Source: Hyphococcus luteus (GTDB lineage: Bacteria; Pseudomonadota; Alphaproteobacteria; Caulobacterales; Parvularculaceae). From it: DNA of 64,000 nt. The stretch's first letter is position 1; each line of letters opens with the position of its first letter. Under the pieces are notes generated by a model. The model was not told where the DNA came from. It ran no database searches and saw only the letters and a program-made list of their open reading frames with translations. The stretch spans positions 124,001 to 188,000 of the forward strand of contig NZ_PJCH01000017.1 of NCBI RefSeq assembly GCF_002943565.1. The letters are read 5' to 3'. This document shows positions 37,834 through 50,042 of the stretch, one piece after another. Made by a program: the position numbers and the translations under genes.

Positions 37834-37919
37834 CGAAAAACTTTCCCATTCTTTCTTTTCGTTCTCCCCCACCCGAAATTGCTGCCGCAATTTCGACCTC
37901 CCCTCAAGGGGGGGGGAGG
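37775..37919. repeat. Bipartite palindromic repeat between metG and the lipoprotein gene
   Basis: Order on the plus strand: GC hairpin (CCTCCCC..GGGGAGG, 37775-37793), GAAAT hairpin (CCGAAATC..GATTTCGG, 37794-37812), GAGGGGGT, about 48 bp of ordinary sequence, CTCCCCCACC, GAAAT hairpin (CGAAATT..AATTTCG, 37874-37895), GC hairpin (CCTCCCCTC..GGGGGGAGG, 37897-37919). The halves are inverted relative to each other, the same plan as in pdhC. The left half overlaps the 5' end of the lipoprotein reading frame. Confidence 0.85.
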
Positions 37920-37937
37920 TGAAGAGACGCGCCCACC

Positions 37938-39644
37938 CTACTCCGCTCCGAATTGGTCGCGCCATGCGGCCACCTGGTCTTCCTCGATCTTGGCGAAGAG
38001 AACATCCGGCGGCGTGAAGCTTTCCCCGCCCTTGAAGCGCGAAAGCGCCTCGCCCGCCGAAGACGGCCAGCGCGAGGCCTCTTCCGGATCGAGGCCGAAA
38101 ATAGCAAACATCTTGTCCGCCGTGAACGGAATGACGGGGCGCGACAGCGCCGCAAAGAGAACGATGAGATTGAGCGCGCAACGCACGGAGGCGGCGGCCT
38201 TTTCGCGGTCTTCCTTGATCGCCGTCCAGGGCGCGGCGATCTGCAGATATTCGTTGCCCGCCACCCAGATCGCGCGCAAATCGACAAACGCCTTCCTGAA
38301 CTCCATCAGCTCGAGATTGTCCGTATAGGATTTAATCTTGGCGTCGAGCTCCTTTTCGAGCGCGGCTTCGGCCTCTCCATAGGCGCCTTCGGCGGGAACT
38401 TCCTCGCCGAAACGCGCCTTGCAAAAGCGGGTGATGCGGTTGACGAAATTGCCGAGAACGTCGGCGAGATCCTTGTTCACAACGCTCGCGAAATGTTCGA
38501 GCGTGAAGGAGGCGTCGTCGGATTCCGGCGCATTCGCCATCAGGTGCCAGCGCCAGTAATCGGCGGGCAACAGCTCCAGCGCCTGATCCATGAAGATCCC
38601 GCGGTTCTGGCTGGTCGAAAACTTGCCGCCATACCAGGTGAGCCAGTTGAGCGACTTCAAGGCGTCCACCGTCTTCCACGGCTCTTCCGAGCCGAGAATG
38701 GTCGCCGGAAAACTCACCGTGTGAAAGGCGACATTGTCCTTGCCCATGAATTGCACATAGGAGACATCGCCGGCGCCCTTGTCCGTGCGCCACCAGCTTT
38801 CCCAATCGCCGCCTGTTTTCTGCGCCCATTCTTCCGTGGCGCCGATATATTCGATGGGCGCGTCGAACCAGACGTAAAACACCTTGTTTTCAAAGCCCGG
38901 CCGGGCTTCGCCTTCATAGGCGACGGGAATGCCCCATTTGAGATCGCGGGTGATGGAGCGGTCGCGCAAGCCTTCTTTCAGCCATTTGCCCGCAATGGAT
39001 TTCGTCAGCTGCGGCCAGTCCTTTTTCGAGGCGACCCAGTCGGCGATGCGGTCCTGCATCTGCGCCTGCAAAAGATAAAGATGCTTCGTCTCGCGCACCT
39101 CGACATTCTTCGATCCGGAAATCGCCGAGTACGGATCAATCAGATCGACCGGATCGAGCAGACGCCCGCAACTGTCGCACTGGTCGCCGCGCGCCTTTTC
39201 ATAACCGCAATGGGGACATGTCCCTTCCACATAACGGTCGGGCAGAAAGCGTTCGTCATCGACGGAATACACCTGATGGTCCAGGCGCTCTTCGATAAGC
39301 CCGTTTTCCTCCAGCACATGGGCGAAATGCTGGGTCAGGCGATGGTTGGGCGGGTTCGAGGAGCGCCCGAAATGGTCGAAGGAAAGGCCGAAGCGGTCGC
39401 CGGCGTCCTTCTGGATTTCATACTGCTCGCGGCAATAGGCGGCGACGTCCTGGCCGGCGGCCCGGGCGGCGAGCTCCGCCGGCGTGCCGTGCTCGTCCGT
39501 GGCGCAGATGAAGAGCGTCTCATGGCCCTGCTGGCGCTTGAACCGGGCATAGACGTCGGCCGGCAGCATGGACCCCACAAGGTTTCCCAAGTGTTTGATT
39601 CCATTGATATAGGGCAGCGCCGAGGTGATCAGGATGCGGGCCAT
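37938..39644 (-). CDS. metG: Methionyl-tRNA synthetase
   Basis: 568 residues. The class I signature HLGN is at 18-21 (HIGH box) and the KMSKS box reads KFSTS in [11 protein letters not shown] (about 330). A two-knuckle zinc finger, [18 protein letters not shown], is at about 142-159. The anticodon-binding helical domain follows. There is no C-terminal tRNA-binding EMAP domain, consistent with the shorter form. It is essential for charging tRNA-Met. The 3' end is followed by the palindromic repeat element and the lipoprotein gene. Confidence 0.95.
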   Translation of the reverse strand: MARILITSALPYINGIKHLGNLVGSMLPADVYARFKRQQGHETLFICATDEHGTPAELAARAAGQDVAAYCREQYEIQKDAGDRFGLSFDHFGRSSNPPNHRLTQHFAHVLEENGLIEERLDHQVYSVDDERFLPDRYVEGTCPHCGYEKARGDQCDSCGRLLDPVDLIDPYSAISGSKNVEVRETKHLYLLQAQMQDRIADWVASKKDWPQLTKSIAGKWLKEGLRDRSITRDLKWGIPVAYEGEARPGFENKVFYVWFDAPIEYIGATEEWAQKTGGDWESWWRTDKGAGDVSYVQFMGKDNVAFHTVSFPATILGSEEPWKTVDALKSLNWLTWYGGKFSTSQNRGIFMDQALELLPADYWRWHLMANAPESDDASFTLEHFASVVNKDLADVLGNFVNRITRFCKARFGEEVPAEGAYGEAEAALEKELDAKIKSYTDNLELMEFRKAFVDLRAIWVAGNEYLQIAAPWTAIKEDREKAAASVRCALNLIVLFAALSRPVIPFTADKMFAIFGLDPEEASRWPSSAGEALSRFKGGESFTPPDVLFAKIEEDQVAAWRDQFGAE

Positions 39645-39716
39645 GCGGGGGTCTTTCCTTGGGACTGGCCCGGTCTATAGCGGGATGCGCCCCGACTCCA
39701 CAAGAAATCCCGCGCC

Positions 39717-39947
39717 TTAAGCGGGCCAGAGGGGCTTCAAGGCCGCAGGCGGCTTCGCCGCCAAGGCCCGGCCGGGCTCCGGCGGCAGGGCATTGGCGGT
39801 CTCGAGGGCGTCTTCATCGAAAACGCTGGCGCGCAACACCGCCATGACGGCGCGCATCATCGCCTGCGCCTGGTTGAGCGTCGCCAGCATGGCTTTGTCT
39901 TTCAGGGCGACGAGCCATTTCTGGTGCTGCCCGGAGGCGAATTCCAC
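39717..39947 (-). CDS. Possible small hypothetical protein
   Basis: A 76-codon frame starting with GTG and no clear ribosome-binding site. The product (QKWLVALKDKAMLATLNQAQAMMRAVMAVLRAS, then a Pro/Ala-rich end) could be one amphipathic helix. It sits between metG and a GNAT gene on the same strand. No family recognised; it may be a chance frame in GC-rich DNA. Confidence 0.25.
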   Translation of the reverse strand: MEFASGQHQKWLVALKDKAMLATLNQAQAMMRAVMAVLRASVFDEDALETANALPPEPGRALAAKPPAALKPLWPA

Positions 39948-39976
39948 ATCGCAAGGCCGGGTCCTGGCGCTCCGTC

Positions 39977-40468
39977 CTACAGCGCCTTGAACATGATATG
40001 CGCGTCCACCGTCCCCCGCGTCGGATGACGGAACGCCCCGGGGACCGCGCCGATGATCTCCATGCCGGCTCTTTTCCAGGCCTTGATCGCCGCGGCGTTT
40101 GTGGAAACGACCAGATTGAACTTCATGCCGCGAAAGCCCATGGCGCGCGCCTGCTCCTGCGACTGGCGGCAGAGCGCCGTTGCAAGCCCCTTCCCCCGCG
40201 CCGCCTCGGCGACCACGTAGCCGGCGTTGCAGATATGATCGCCCGGCCCGCCCTGGTCGGGCCTTAAATAATAAACTCCGACGACGGCGCCGCCCGCATC
40301 GCGCGCAACGGCGTTATAGCCGTCCTGTTTGATCCAATAGCGTTTGGCGGACGCCTCGGTCACGTCTCTCGGCAAAGGATAACTATCGCCCGCGCGAAAG
40401 GCCGGCTCAAGGACACGCCAGACCTCCGGCCAGTCGTCTTCGTGTTGTTGCGCTACAGTGAAATTCAT
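39977..40468 (-). CDS. GNAT family N-acetyltransferase
   Basis: 163 residues with the acetyl-CoA binding loop in YVVAEAARGKGLATALCRQSQEQA (the RGKGLA part is the R/QxxGxG/A motif) and the following helix-strand pattern NLVVSTNAAAIKAWKRAGMEIIG. The N-terminal WPEVWRVLEPAFRAGDSYPLPRD is typical of a small-molecule or amino-acid acetyltransferase subgroup. Substrate is not known. It is probably the first gene of its unit, with the long AT-rich region behind it. Confidence 0.85.
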   Translation of the reverse strand: MNFTVAQQHEDDWPEVWRVLEPAFRAGDSYPLPRDVTEASAKRYWIKQDGYNAVARDAGGAVVGVYYLRPDQGGPGDHICNAGYVVAEAARGKGLATALCRQSQEQARAMGFRGMKFNLVVSTNAAAIKAWKRAGMEIIGAVPGAFRHPTRGTVDAHIMFKAL

Positions 40469-40899
40469 GCTTTCGTTTCTTATGCCGGCGCAGATACGCG
40501 CTAATTCATCCGTTTACGGATTTGTTATGCAATACAAGTTTTCATCGCCTTACAGTCGATGCCTGTCGCGCATTCTGGATGCGCACATATTTCGCATCGA
40601 ATTAACCGGTATTTCGCACAATATGTCGCAGGCGCGCAATAAAACCATCAAGACTTGTCCCATTCTTGTCCCACCACAGAAAAAACTTTGAATCTATTGG
40701 TCTTTGCACGGATTTTTAAAATGCAGTGAAAACCGCATAAAATAAGAAAAATACCAAAAAATTCCCCTTCTGTGGTTTAAATCGGCGCATGATCGCGTTA
40801 CATTAGGCGCGAAATCAGAAATCGCAGCCTTCGCCCTGCCGAATTGCCCCCAGCAATCCGCGGGGAAGGGTTTTGTTTAGCATCAAACGAGTGGAATTC
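40469..40899. other. AT-rich intergenic region upstream of the betaine genes
   Basis: 431 bp, distinctly poorer in GC than the coding DNA. It must contain the divergent promoters of the GNAT and glycine methyltransferase genes. Visible are a GCGCA..TGCGC hairpin near 40568, a direct repeat CTTGTCCCA at about 40653-40672, and an A/T-rich tract at 40705-40785. The 77-codon frame at 40458-40691 overlaps the GNAT start and is not supported. No confident promoter boxes or riboswitch were found. Confidence 0.5.
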
Positions 40900-41748
40900 A
40901 TGGCCTCAAATCAAGAGACTACCGCAATTGCAGAAAAAGAGAGCAAAGACGGCGCGACTCAGGATTTCGGCGACAACCCGATCGAAGTTCGCGAAACCGA
41001 CCATTATCAGGAAGAATATGTTCACGGTTTCGTCGACAAATGGGACGAATTGATCGACTGGGACGCGCGCGCGCAGAGCGAAGGACAGTTCTTCATCGAC
41101 ATGCTGAAAGCGCGCGGCAAGAAAACCGTGCTCGACGTCGCCTGCGGCACCGGCTTTCATTCCGTGCAGCTTCTCAAGGCCGGTTTTGACGTCACCAGCG
41201 TCGACGGCTCGGCGGAAATGGTGACCAAAGCGTTCGAGAACGCCCGCAAACGCGGCCTTGTTCTCAAGACGGCGCATGCGGATTGGCGCTGGCTTAACCG
41301 CGACATTCACGGCAAGTTCGACGCCATCATTTGTCTCGGCAATTCATTCACGCACCTGTTCAAGGAATCGGACCGGCGGCGCGCGCTTGCGGAGTTTTAC
41401 GCCGCGCTCAAACATGACGGCGTTCTGATTCTCGACCAGCGCAATTACGACGCCATTCTCGATGTCGGCTTCGATTCGAAACACAAATATTATTATTGCG
41501 GCGACCAGGTGACGGCGGAGCCGGAGCATATGGACAACTCGTTGGCGCGCTTCCGCTACACCTTCCCGGACGGGTCGGTTTATCACCTCAACATGTTCCC
41601 GCTGCGCAGAGCCTATATGCGCAATCTCATGAAGGAAGTCGGCTTCCAGAAGGTCAACACCTATGGCGACTTCCAGGAGACTTTCGACGATCACGATCCG
41701 GACTTTCTCGTCCACATCGCGGACAAGACCTACATCGAGGAAAAATGA
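40900..41748 (+). CDS. Glycine/sarcosine N-methyltransferase
   Basis: 282 residues. It methylates glycine to sarcosine and sarcosine to dimethylglycine with S-adenosylmethionine. The N-terminal YGDNPIEVRETDHYQ-like block, GFVDKWDELIDWDARAQSEG and the SAM motif VLDVACGTGFHS (77-88) match the enzymes of halophiles such as Halorhodospira. The ATG at 40900 is chosen; an upstream TTG at 40873 would add nine residues without homology. Its stop overlaps the next start (ATGA), showing coupling. Role: first steps of betaine synthesis for osmoprotection. Confidence 0.93.
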   Translation: MASNQETTAIAEKESKDGATQDFGDNPIEVRETDHYQEEYVHGFVDKWDELIDWDARAQSEGQFFIDMLKARGKKTVLDVACGTGFHSVQLLKAGFDVTSVDGSAEMVTKAFENARKRGLVLKTAHADWRWLNRDIHGKFDAIICLGNSFTHLFKESDRRRALAEFYAALKHDGVLILDQRNYDAILDVGFDSKHKYYYCGDQVTAEPEHMDNSLARFRYTFPDGSVYHLNMFPLRRAYMRNLMKEVGFQKVNTYGDFQETFDDHDPDFLVHIADKTYIEEK

Positions 41749-42578
41749 GTCAGACAGAACAGATAACCGAAACGGCGCGCGACTATTACGATAGTGAAGA
41801 CGCGGACAATTTCTACCACGCAATCTGGGGTGGCGAAGACATCCATATCGGCCTTTACGACGGGTCGAATTCGATCAAGGAAGCCAGCCACCAGACCGTC
41901 CTTTACATGGCGAAGCGGCTGAAGAACCTGAAGCCCGGCGCGAAAGTGCTCGACATCGGCGCCGGCTATGGCGGCGGCGCGCGCACGCTCGCAAGAGAGT
42001 TCGGCGCCCATGTCACCTGTCTCAATCTTTCCACGGTTGAGAACGACCGCAACCGCGCCATGAACAAGGAACAGGGCCTTGACGACAAGGTCTCGGTCAT
42101 CGACGGGTCATTCGACGACATTCCTTGCGACGATAATGAGTTCGACATCGTCTGGTCGCAGGATGCAATTCTTCACGCGGCGGACCGGACAAAGGTCTTG
42201 GAGGAAGCTGCGCGGGTGCTGAAAAAAGGCGGGGAGATTATCTTCACCGACCCGATGCAGGCGGACGGCCTGAAAGATCCGTCGGTGTTGCAGCCGGTCT
42301 ACGACCGCATTCACCTGTCAAGCCTCGGCTCCATCGGCTTTTACCGCGACGAGCTGAAAAAACTCGGCTTCAAGGAAGTCTCGGTCGAAGATCTCACCCA
42401 TCAGCTGCGCACCCATTACGCAACGGTCCGCCAGGAGCTTGCCGACCGGCGCGGCGAACTCGAGGGCAAGATCTCCTCGGATTATATCGACCACATGCTT
42501 GCAGGACTGAAACACTGGGTCGACGGCGCCGACAATGGCTACCTCGCCTGGGGCATCCTGCATTTCGAAAAAGCCTAA
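41745..42578 (+). CDS. Sarcosine/dimethylglycine N-methyltransferase
   Basis: 277 residues. It completes glycine betaine from sarcosine and dimethylglycine using SAM. ARDYYDSEDADNFYHAIWGGEDIHIGLY at the N-terminus is diagnostic for the SDMT family, and the SAM motif is VLDIGAGYGGGAR (68-80). Its ATG overlaps the stop of the glycine methyltransferase by 4 bp. The pair is a compact betaine operon; no SAM synthetase or adenosylhomocysteinase gene is attached. The stop is 2 bp from that of the convergent gene. Confidence 0.93.
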   Translation: MSQTEQITETARDYYDSEDADNFYHAIWGGEDIHIGLYDGSNSIKEASHQTVLYMAKRLKNLKPGAKVLDIGAGYGGGARTLAREFGAHVTCLNLSTVENDRNRAMNKEQGLDDKVSVIDGSFDDIPCDDNEFDIVWSQDAILHAADRTKVLEEAARVLKKGGEIIFTDPMQADGLKDPSVLQPVYDRIHLSSLGSIGFYRDELKKLGFKEVSVEDLTHQLRTHYATVRQELADRRGELEGKISSDYIDHMLAGLKHWVDGADNGYLAWGILHFEKA

Positions 42579-42580
42579 CC

Positions 42581-43036
42581 TCAGGCTGCTTCCGCAACAG
42601 GAATCGTATCGAGGGCGCCGGCGGCGCCCTCGAGCGCGTTTGAAGCCGCCGTCAGCATGTCGGCGAGCGTAAAGCCGTTGGCGTAAGCCGCAAGGAACGC
42701 GACAAAGGCGAGAAGGCCTGTCGTGCGCGAAACCGTGCGGCGCGCCGCCAGAAACAAGAGCACCCCGCCGACAAGCTGCAAGGGGCCGGTGAGCCCGCTC
42801 GAGGCCAGCGACGGAAACACCGCGCCGAGAAGCCCGAAATCGCCGGTCGCCGTCATGGGCTGGCCGCTGGCGATGGACGTTGCGCCGGTCAGGGACAAAA
42901 ACCCCGCGCCGGCGCCTTGCGCGCAATCCTTGACCATGCAGGCAAGCGCGCCGAGCGGACCGCCGTAAAGGCTCCCATTCGCTCGCGCCGGCCTGACATC
43001 GTAGCGCGCCCCCGCGCCTCTGATTGCTGTGGTCAT
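42581..43036 (-). CDS. Hypothetical membrane protein
   Basis: 151 residues with a good ribosome-binding site (GGGGAG, 8 bp upstream). A polar N-terminus of about 30 residues precedes three or four hydrophobic stretches (FGLLGAVFPSLASSGLTGPLQLVGGVLLFLAA, TTGLLAFVAFLAAYANGFTLADML). The layout resembles small four-helix DoxX/DUF4345-like proteins but is too weak to name. It lies just downstream of the betaine operon on the opposite strand. Confidence 0.6.
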   Translation of the reverse strand: MTTAIRGAGARYDVRPARANGSLYGGPLGALACMVKDCAQGAGAGFLSLTGATSIASGQPMTATGDFGLLGAVFPSLASSGLTGPLQLVGGVLLFLAARRTVSRTTGLLAFVAFLAAYANGFTLADMLTAASNALEGAAGALDTIPVAEAA

Positions 43037-43269
43037 TTTCAGTCTCCCCTGTCTTCGCCTCGGAAAATGTCTCCGATTTCACAATCTTTTTCCGAAAAAG
43101 CGCGCCTGGCGTGGCCGAATTGGGGCCGAAGCGGGGCGCACGCTTTCGTGAATGCCGATGACCGAAGACTAGCGTGCGCACGGGCTCTCGCTCTGTGACG
43201 GACGACACAAAGGAATTGCGGTTATGATTCTGAATTTGCGCGGGCCTCGCGTAGAAGGCGAAACCGCTT

Positions 43270-43653
43270 TCAGCTTCTTCGCGTTAAACGAATAAACGCG
43301 GCGCCGATGAAGACAAGACCAAGCGCGATGACGGCGCTGAAAACCGGAAAGGCGACGATCAACCCTTCCGATTCGCAATCGAGAAGCAGCGCCTCGCCGC
43401 GCTGATGAGCGGCCTGCTGTTCGGCTTCGCATTTCGGGATCATTTCGCTGAGCGCATATTCCTTCACCCCCAGCACCGCCCCGGCGCCGAGCGCGAGCAC
43501 GATGACCAGCGCCAGCAACAACGCCATGAACGCCGCGCCGCCGGAGCCGCGCAGGCCCTTCGCCGTCACCCCAAGCGCGACAAGCGCGGCGAGCGCGGCC
43601 GGAACGGCGATGAGGCTGACGGCGCCGATATCGCTTGAAAGAAACTCGCTCAT
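43270..43653 (-). CDS. Hypothetical membrane protein
   Basis: 127 residues, start supported by GGAGGAG upstream. Three helices are predicted (AVSLIAVPAALAALVALGVTA, AAFMALLLALVIVLALGAGAVLG, GLIVAFPVFSAVIALGLVFIGAAFI). The loop contains two cysteines (MIPKCEAEQQ and LLLDCES) that could form a periplasmic disulfide. No family recognised. It is followed on the same strand by the other small membrane gene. Confidence 0.6.
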   Translation of the reverse strand: MSEFLSSDIGAVSLIAVPAALAALVALGVTAKGLRGSGGAAFMALLLALVIVLALGAGAVLGVKEYALSEMIPKCEAEQQAAHQRGEALLLDCESEGLIVAFPVFSAVIALGLVFIGAAFIRLTRRS

Positions 43654-43747
43654 GGCGCTCCTCCGCTGACAAGCGCCTCGTCTAGCCCCATTTCACCTTG
43701 GCGGCCTTGTATGATTTCGCCATGATCGAGCTTCCCGGCTCTCCTCG

Positions 43748-45061
43748 TCATGAAACGGACTCCCCAGTGGCTTTCGCCCAGTCGGCGGGCAGCTTGCGCG
43801 CCGTCCAGAAAAAAGCGATGGCCGCGAGAAGGCTCGACCCGCCAAGCGTCGTCAGGGCGAGTCTGAGCCCCGTCACGTCGCCATAGCTGGCGGCGAAAAT
43901 ATCGGAGAGGGCGCCGACCCACAAAGGGCCGAAACCGAGCGCAATGAGATTGAGGATGAAAAAGAAAAACGCCGTCGCGACAGCCCTGAACCGCACCGGC
44001 GCCAGCGTCTGCACCAGCGAAAAGCTCGGCCCCAGATAAAAGCCCAGCCCGATCAGAAACGGCGCCGACCAGAAAAACGCCCAGAAGGGCGCCGGCGCCC
44101 AGATCGTCGCCCAGCCCACGGGAATGGTCAGCAACATGCCGAGCCCCGGCAACCAGGCGTAAGCGCCTTTATCGTTTTTGCCGAAGCGGTCGGTGAGCCA
44201 GCCGCCCGCCCAGGTGCCGATCCCGTAAACGACGCCATTCAAAATGCCGAGCGGCACGGTGATTTCGAGATAGCCGAGCTCGTAAGTGCGGCGGTAAAAA
44301 TCGACGATCCACATCGCCGTGCCGTAGCCCGTGAAAGACGCGAACGTCACCGCAATCGTAACGCCCCAATAGGTCGGGATCGACAGAAGATGTGCGAGCC
44401 CTTGCTTGAATCCGACTTTCACCGCCGCCGCCGCGCCGTCATGAACGCCGCGTATGGGCTCCTTCACCGCCAGCTTTAAAAGAATGGCGAGAAGCACGCC
44501 CGGCACGCCGACAATAAAAAACGTCCCGCGCCAGCCATATTGAGACAGCACCCAGCCGCCGGCGAGAAAAGCGAACATCTGCCCGAAGGGAATGCCGAGG
44601 GAATAAATGGCGAGCGCGCTTGCGCGTTTTTCCTTCGGAAAATAATCGGAAATAAGCGAATGCGCCGGCGGCGATCCGCCCGCCTCCCCGATGCCGACGC
44701 CAAGGCGCGCCAGCATCAATTGCGTTGCATTCATCGCCAGGCCGGAAAGCGCGGTAAAGGCCGACCACAAGCCGAGCGAAACCGCCACGATGTTGACCCG
44801 GTTCCAGCGGTCCGCCGCCCAGGCGATGGGAATGCCCAGCGTCGTATACAAAACGGCGAAAGCGAGGCCTTTCAACAGGCCCAAAACGGAGTCCGAAAGC
44901 CCGAGATCTTCTTTGATCGCCGGCGACAGGATCGCGATGATCTGCCGGTCGATGAAGTTGAAAGTGTAAACCAGCGTCAGCAAGCCCAGCACGAAATAGC
45001 TGTAGCGGCTTGCGGATTGTTCCGGCGCCGGCGCTGTCGGCGCGTTTTTCTCCGCCGTCAC
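43748..45061 (-). CDS. MFS transporter, spinster-like
   Basis: 437 residues, GTG start overlapping the preceding gene's stop by 4 bp (GTGA). Twelve membrane helices are expected. The first, YFVLGLLTLVYTFNFIDRQIIAIL, with the IDRQ motif, and LGIPIAWAADRWNRVNIV (MFS motif A variant), GVGIGEAGGSPPAHSLISDYFPKEKRASALA and DRFGK are typical of the spinster-like group common in Sphingomonadales and Hyphomonadaceae. Substrate unknown. It is co-translated with a small lipoprotein gene. Confidence 0.88.
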   Translation of the reverse strand: MTAEKNAPTAPAPEQSASRYSYFVLGLLTLVYTFNFIDRQIIAILSPAIKEDLGLSDSVLGLLKGLAFAVLYTTLGIPIAWAADRWNRVNIVAVSLGLWSAFTALSGLAMNATQLMLARLGVGIGEAGGSPPAHSLISDYFPKEKRASALAIYSLGIPFGQMFAFLAGGWVLSQYGWRGTFFIVGVPGVLLAILLKLAVKEPIRGVHDGAAAAVKVGFKQGLAHLLSIPTYWGVTIAVTFASFTGYGTAMWIVDFYRRTYELGYLEITVPLGILNGVVYGIGTWAGGWLTDRFGKNDKGAYAWLPGLGMLLTIPVGWATIWAPAPFWAFFWSAPFLIGLGFYLGPSFSLVQTLAPVRFRAVATAFFFFILNLIALGFGPLWVGALSDIFAASYGDVTGLRLALTTLGGSSLLAAIAFFWTARKLPADWAKATGESVS

Positions 45062-45369
45062 AGCCGAAAGCCCGTCACGCAGGCGACGCCCGAGGAGCCG
45101 ACCGCCGTCACGGCGCGCGGATTGTCGATCGTCATCAGTGAACGGATCGCCGCGAGCGTTGAATCGGCGCGCGACAGACGCAGCGTGTAGCGGGCGAGAT
45201 CCTGCAAATCTTCGCTGGAAAGCCGTTCATCGAGTTCGTCGACCATGCAGTCGGCGGTCCCCGCCGGAATGCCGATGGCGCGGAACCGGTCCTGCAGCGT
45301 ATAGCGCGCCGCCGTGGCGCAACCCGCCATCATCGCTGCAGCGAGCGCTGCAAATATCCATTTTGGCAT
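45058..45369 (-). CDS. Small hypothetical lipoprotein
   Basis: 103 residues from the ATG at 45369, after an AAGGGA ribosome-binding site. The signal peptide MPKWIFAALAAAMMAGC ends in a lipobox (MAGC). The mature part has two cysteines (ADCMVDEL, GVACVTG) and an alpha-helical middle (LSSEDLQDLARYTLRLSRADSTLAAIRSL). I know no function. Translation of the MFS gene is coupled to its stop codon. Confidence 0.7.
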   Translation of the reverse strand: MPKWIFAALAAAMMAGCATAARYTLQDRFRAIGIPAGTADCMVDELDERLSSEDLQDLARYTLRLSRADSTLAAIRSLMTIDNPRAVTAVGSSGVACVTGFRL

Positions 45370-45464
45370 CCGGCGTCCCTTCCCTCGTCTTCTGCGATTG
45401 ATCATTTATGTGGCCCGCAACAATGCGTAAGATCACACTGCAACGCAAGGAAGAAGGGCGCCCC

Positions 45465-46460
45465 ATGAAAGCGATGATGAGCCACGAGCCCGGCGGGCCG
45501 GAAACATTGAAACTGACTGAAGCCGAAACGCCCGAGCCCGGGCCGGGCCAGCTGCGCATTGCGGTGAAGGCGGCGGGCGTCAATTTTCCCGACACCCTCA
45601 TCATCAAGGACCTTTACCAGTTCAAACCGCCCCGCCCCTTCGCGCCGGGCGGCGAGGTCGCCGGGACCGTCGAAGCGGTCGGCGACGGCGTCGAAGGGTT
45701 CGAAGCCGGCGACCGCGTGCTTTCCGGAGGGATCAATGGCGGCTTTGCGACGCATTTCATCGCCGAAGCAGCGCGCACGCACAAGATTCCGGACGCCATG
45801 CCTTTCGATGAAGCCGCCTCCTTCATGCTCACCTATGGCACGTCGCACTATGCGCTGAAGGACCGCGCGAAGATAACAGAAGGCGACACGCTGTTTATCC
45901 TCGGCGCGGCGGGCGGCGTCGGCGCGGCGGCGATCGAGCTCGGCAAGGCCTTCGGCGCGAAAGTCGTCGCCGGGGTGTCTTCGGAAGACAAAGCCGCCTT
46001 CTGCAAGGAGATCGGCGCCGACGAAACGCTCGTCTATCCGCGCGCGCTCGACCGCGATGCGCAAAAAGCGCTGTCGGGCGAAATCAAGAAACTTTGCGGC
46101 GGCGAAGGCGCGGACATCGTCTATGACGCCGTCGGCGGCGATTACGCCGAACCCGCCCTGCGCGCCCTCGCCTGGGAAGGGCGCTTCCTCGTGGTCGGAT
46201 TTCCCGCCGGCATTCCGAAAATCCCCTTGAACCTGACGCTGCTTAAATCCTGCGAGATCGTCGGCGTTTTCTGGGGCGCCTTCACCATGCGCAATCCCGC
46301 AAAGAATGCGGACTATGTCGCCGAGCTTTTCCGGTTTTATGAAGAGGGCAAGATCCGTCCCCATGTGACGGGCGTTTTTCCGCTCGAAGAAGCGGCGAAA
46401 GCGCTTGAAATGCTTCAAGACCGCAAGGTCATGGGCAAGATCGTGCTGACGGTGGAGTAA
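45465..46460 (+). CDS. NADPH:quinone oxidoreductase family protein (MDR, zinc-independent)
   Basis: 331 residues. The N-terminal GroES-like domain has AAGVNFPDTLIIKDLYQFKPPRPFAPGGEVAGTVEAVG. The Rossmann domain has LGAAGGVGAAAIELGKAFGA, and the C-terminal GKIVLTVE is typical. The Cys and His zinc ligands of alcohol dehydrogenases are absent, as in quinone oxidoreductases. The start at 45465 follows AAGGAAGAAGG; the upstream extension is not conserved. Often found with beta-oxidation genes, as in the block from 50 kb on. Confidence 0.88.
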   Translation: MKAMMSHEPGGPETLKLTEAETPEPGPGQLRIAVKAAGVNFPDTLIIKDLYQFKPPRPFAPGGEVAGTVEAVGDGVEGFEAGDRVLSGGINGGFATHFIAEAARTHKIPDAMPFDEAASFMLTYGTSHYALKDRAKITEGDTLFILGAAGGVGAAAIELGKAFGAKVVAGVSSEDKAAFCKEIGADETLVYPRALDRDAQKALSGEIKKLCGGEGADIVYDAVGGDYAEPALRALAWEGRFLVVGFPAGIPKIPLNLTLLKSCEIVGVFWGAFTMRNPAKNADYVAELFRFYEEGKIRPHVTGVFPLEEAAKALEMLQDRKVMGKIVLTVE

Positions 46461-46541
46461 ATCCCGCTTCATTGCCTCTCTGTCGAAAAACCGCTTAACT
46501 GCGCGCCAAGCACGCCCCCAGACACGACATTGGAGAGACCC

Positions 46542-49786
<3,245 letters not shown>

Positions 49787-50042
49787 ATGCTTTCCATTCG
49801 AAGCAATAGAAAACAGCGCGGGGGCTATGCCGCGCTGCAAAATGACCTTCCTCCGTACTCGTGTTAAATCCCCCGCCGGGGAGGCAACAAAAAGCTGCGC
49901 GGCCCGCGTCCGAAGCACGGGTCAGAACGCGGATGCGCCGTCCCCGGGAGGAAACGCCCTGAAGAGGAAACGCCCTCAGGACGGCGCCAGGCGCCGGCCA
50001 GTCCCGCTATCAAGTCGGGGCAGCCGGCGCCGCCTTTTCCTC

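Noticed and set aside
37953-39680. 575-codon plus-strand frame opposite metG
   Set aside because: Antisense shadow; the metG product has all catalytic and zinc motifs.
40458-40691. 77-codon plus-strand frame upstream of the glycine methyltransferase
   Set aside because: Overlaps the GNAT start region, lies in AT-rich regulatory DNA and has no recognisable feature.
49814-49837. CAGCGCGG / CCGCGCTG hairpin after the ferredoxin reductase gene
   Set aside because: Perfect 8-bp stem but no T-tract follows, so a terminator call is too weak.
49949-49976. Direct repeat AGGAAACGCCCT, two copies
   Set aside because: Only 12 bp and two copies, in a non-coding gap; no CRISPR-like or iteron-like regularity.
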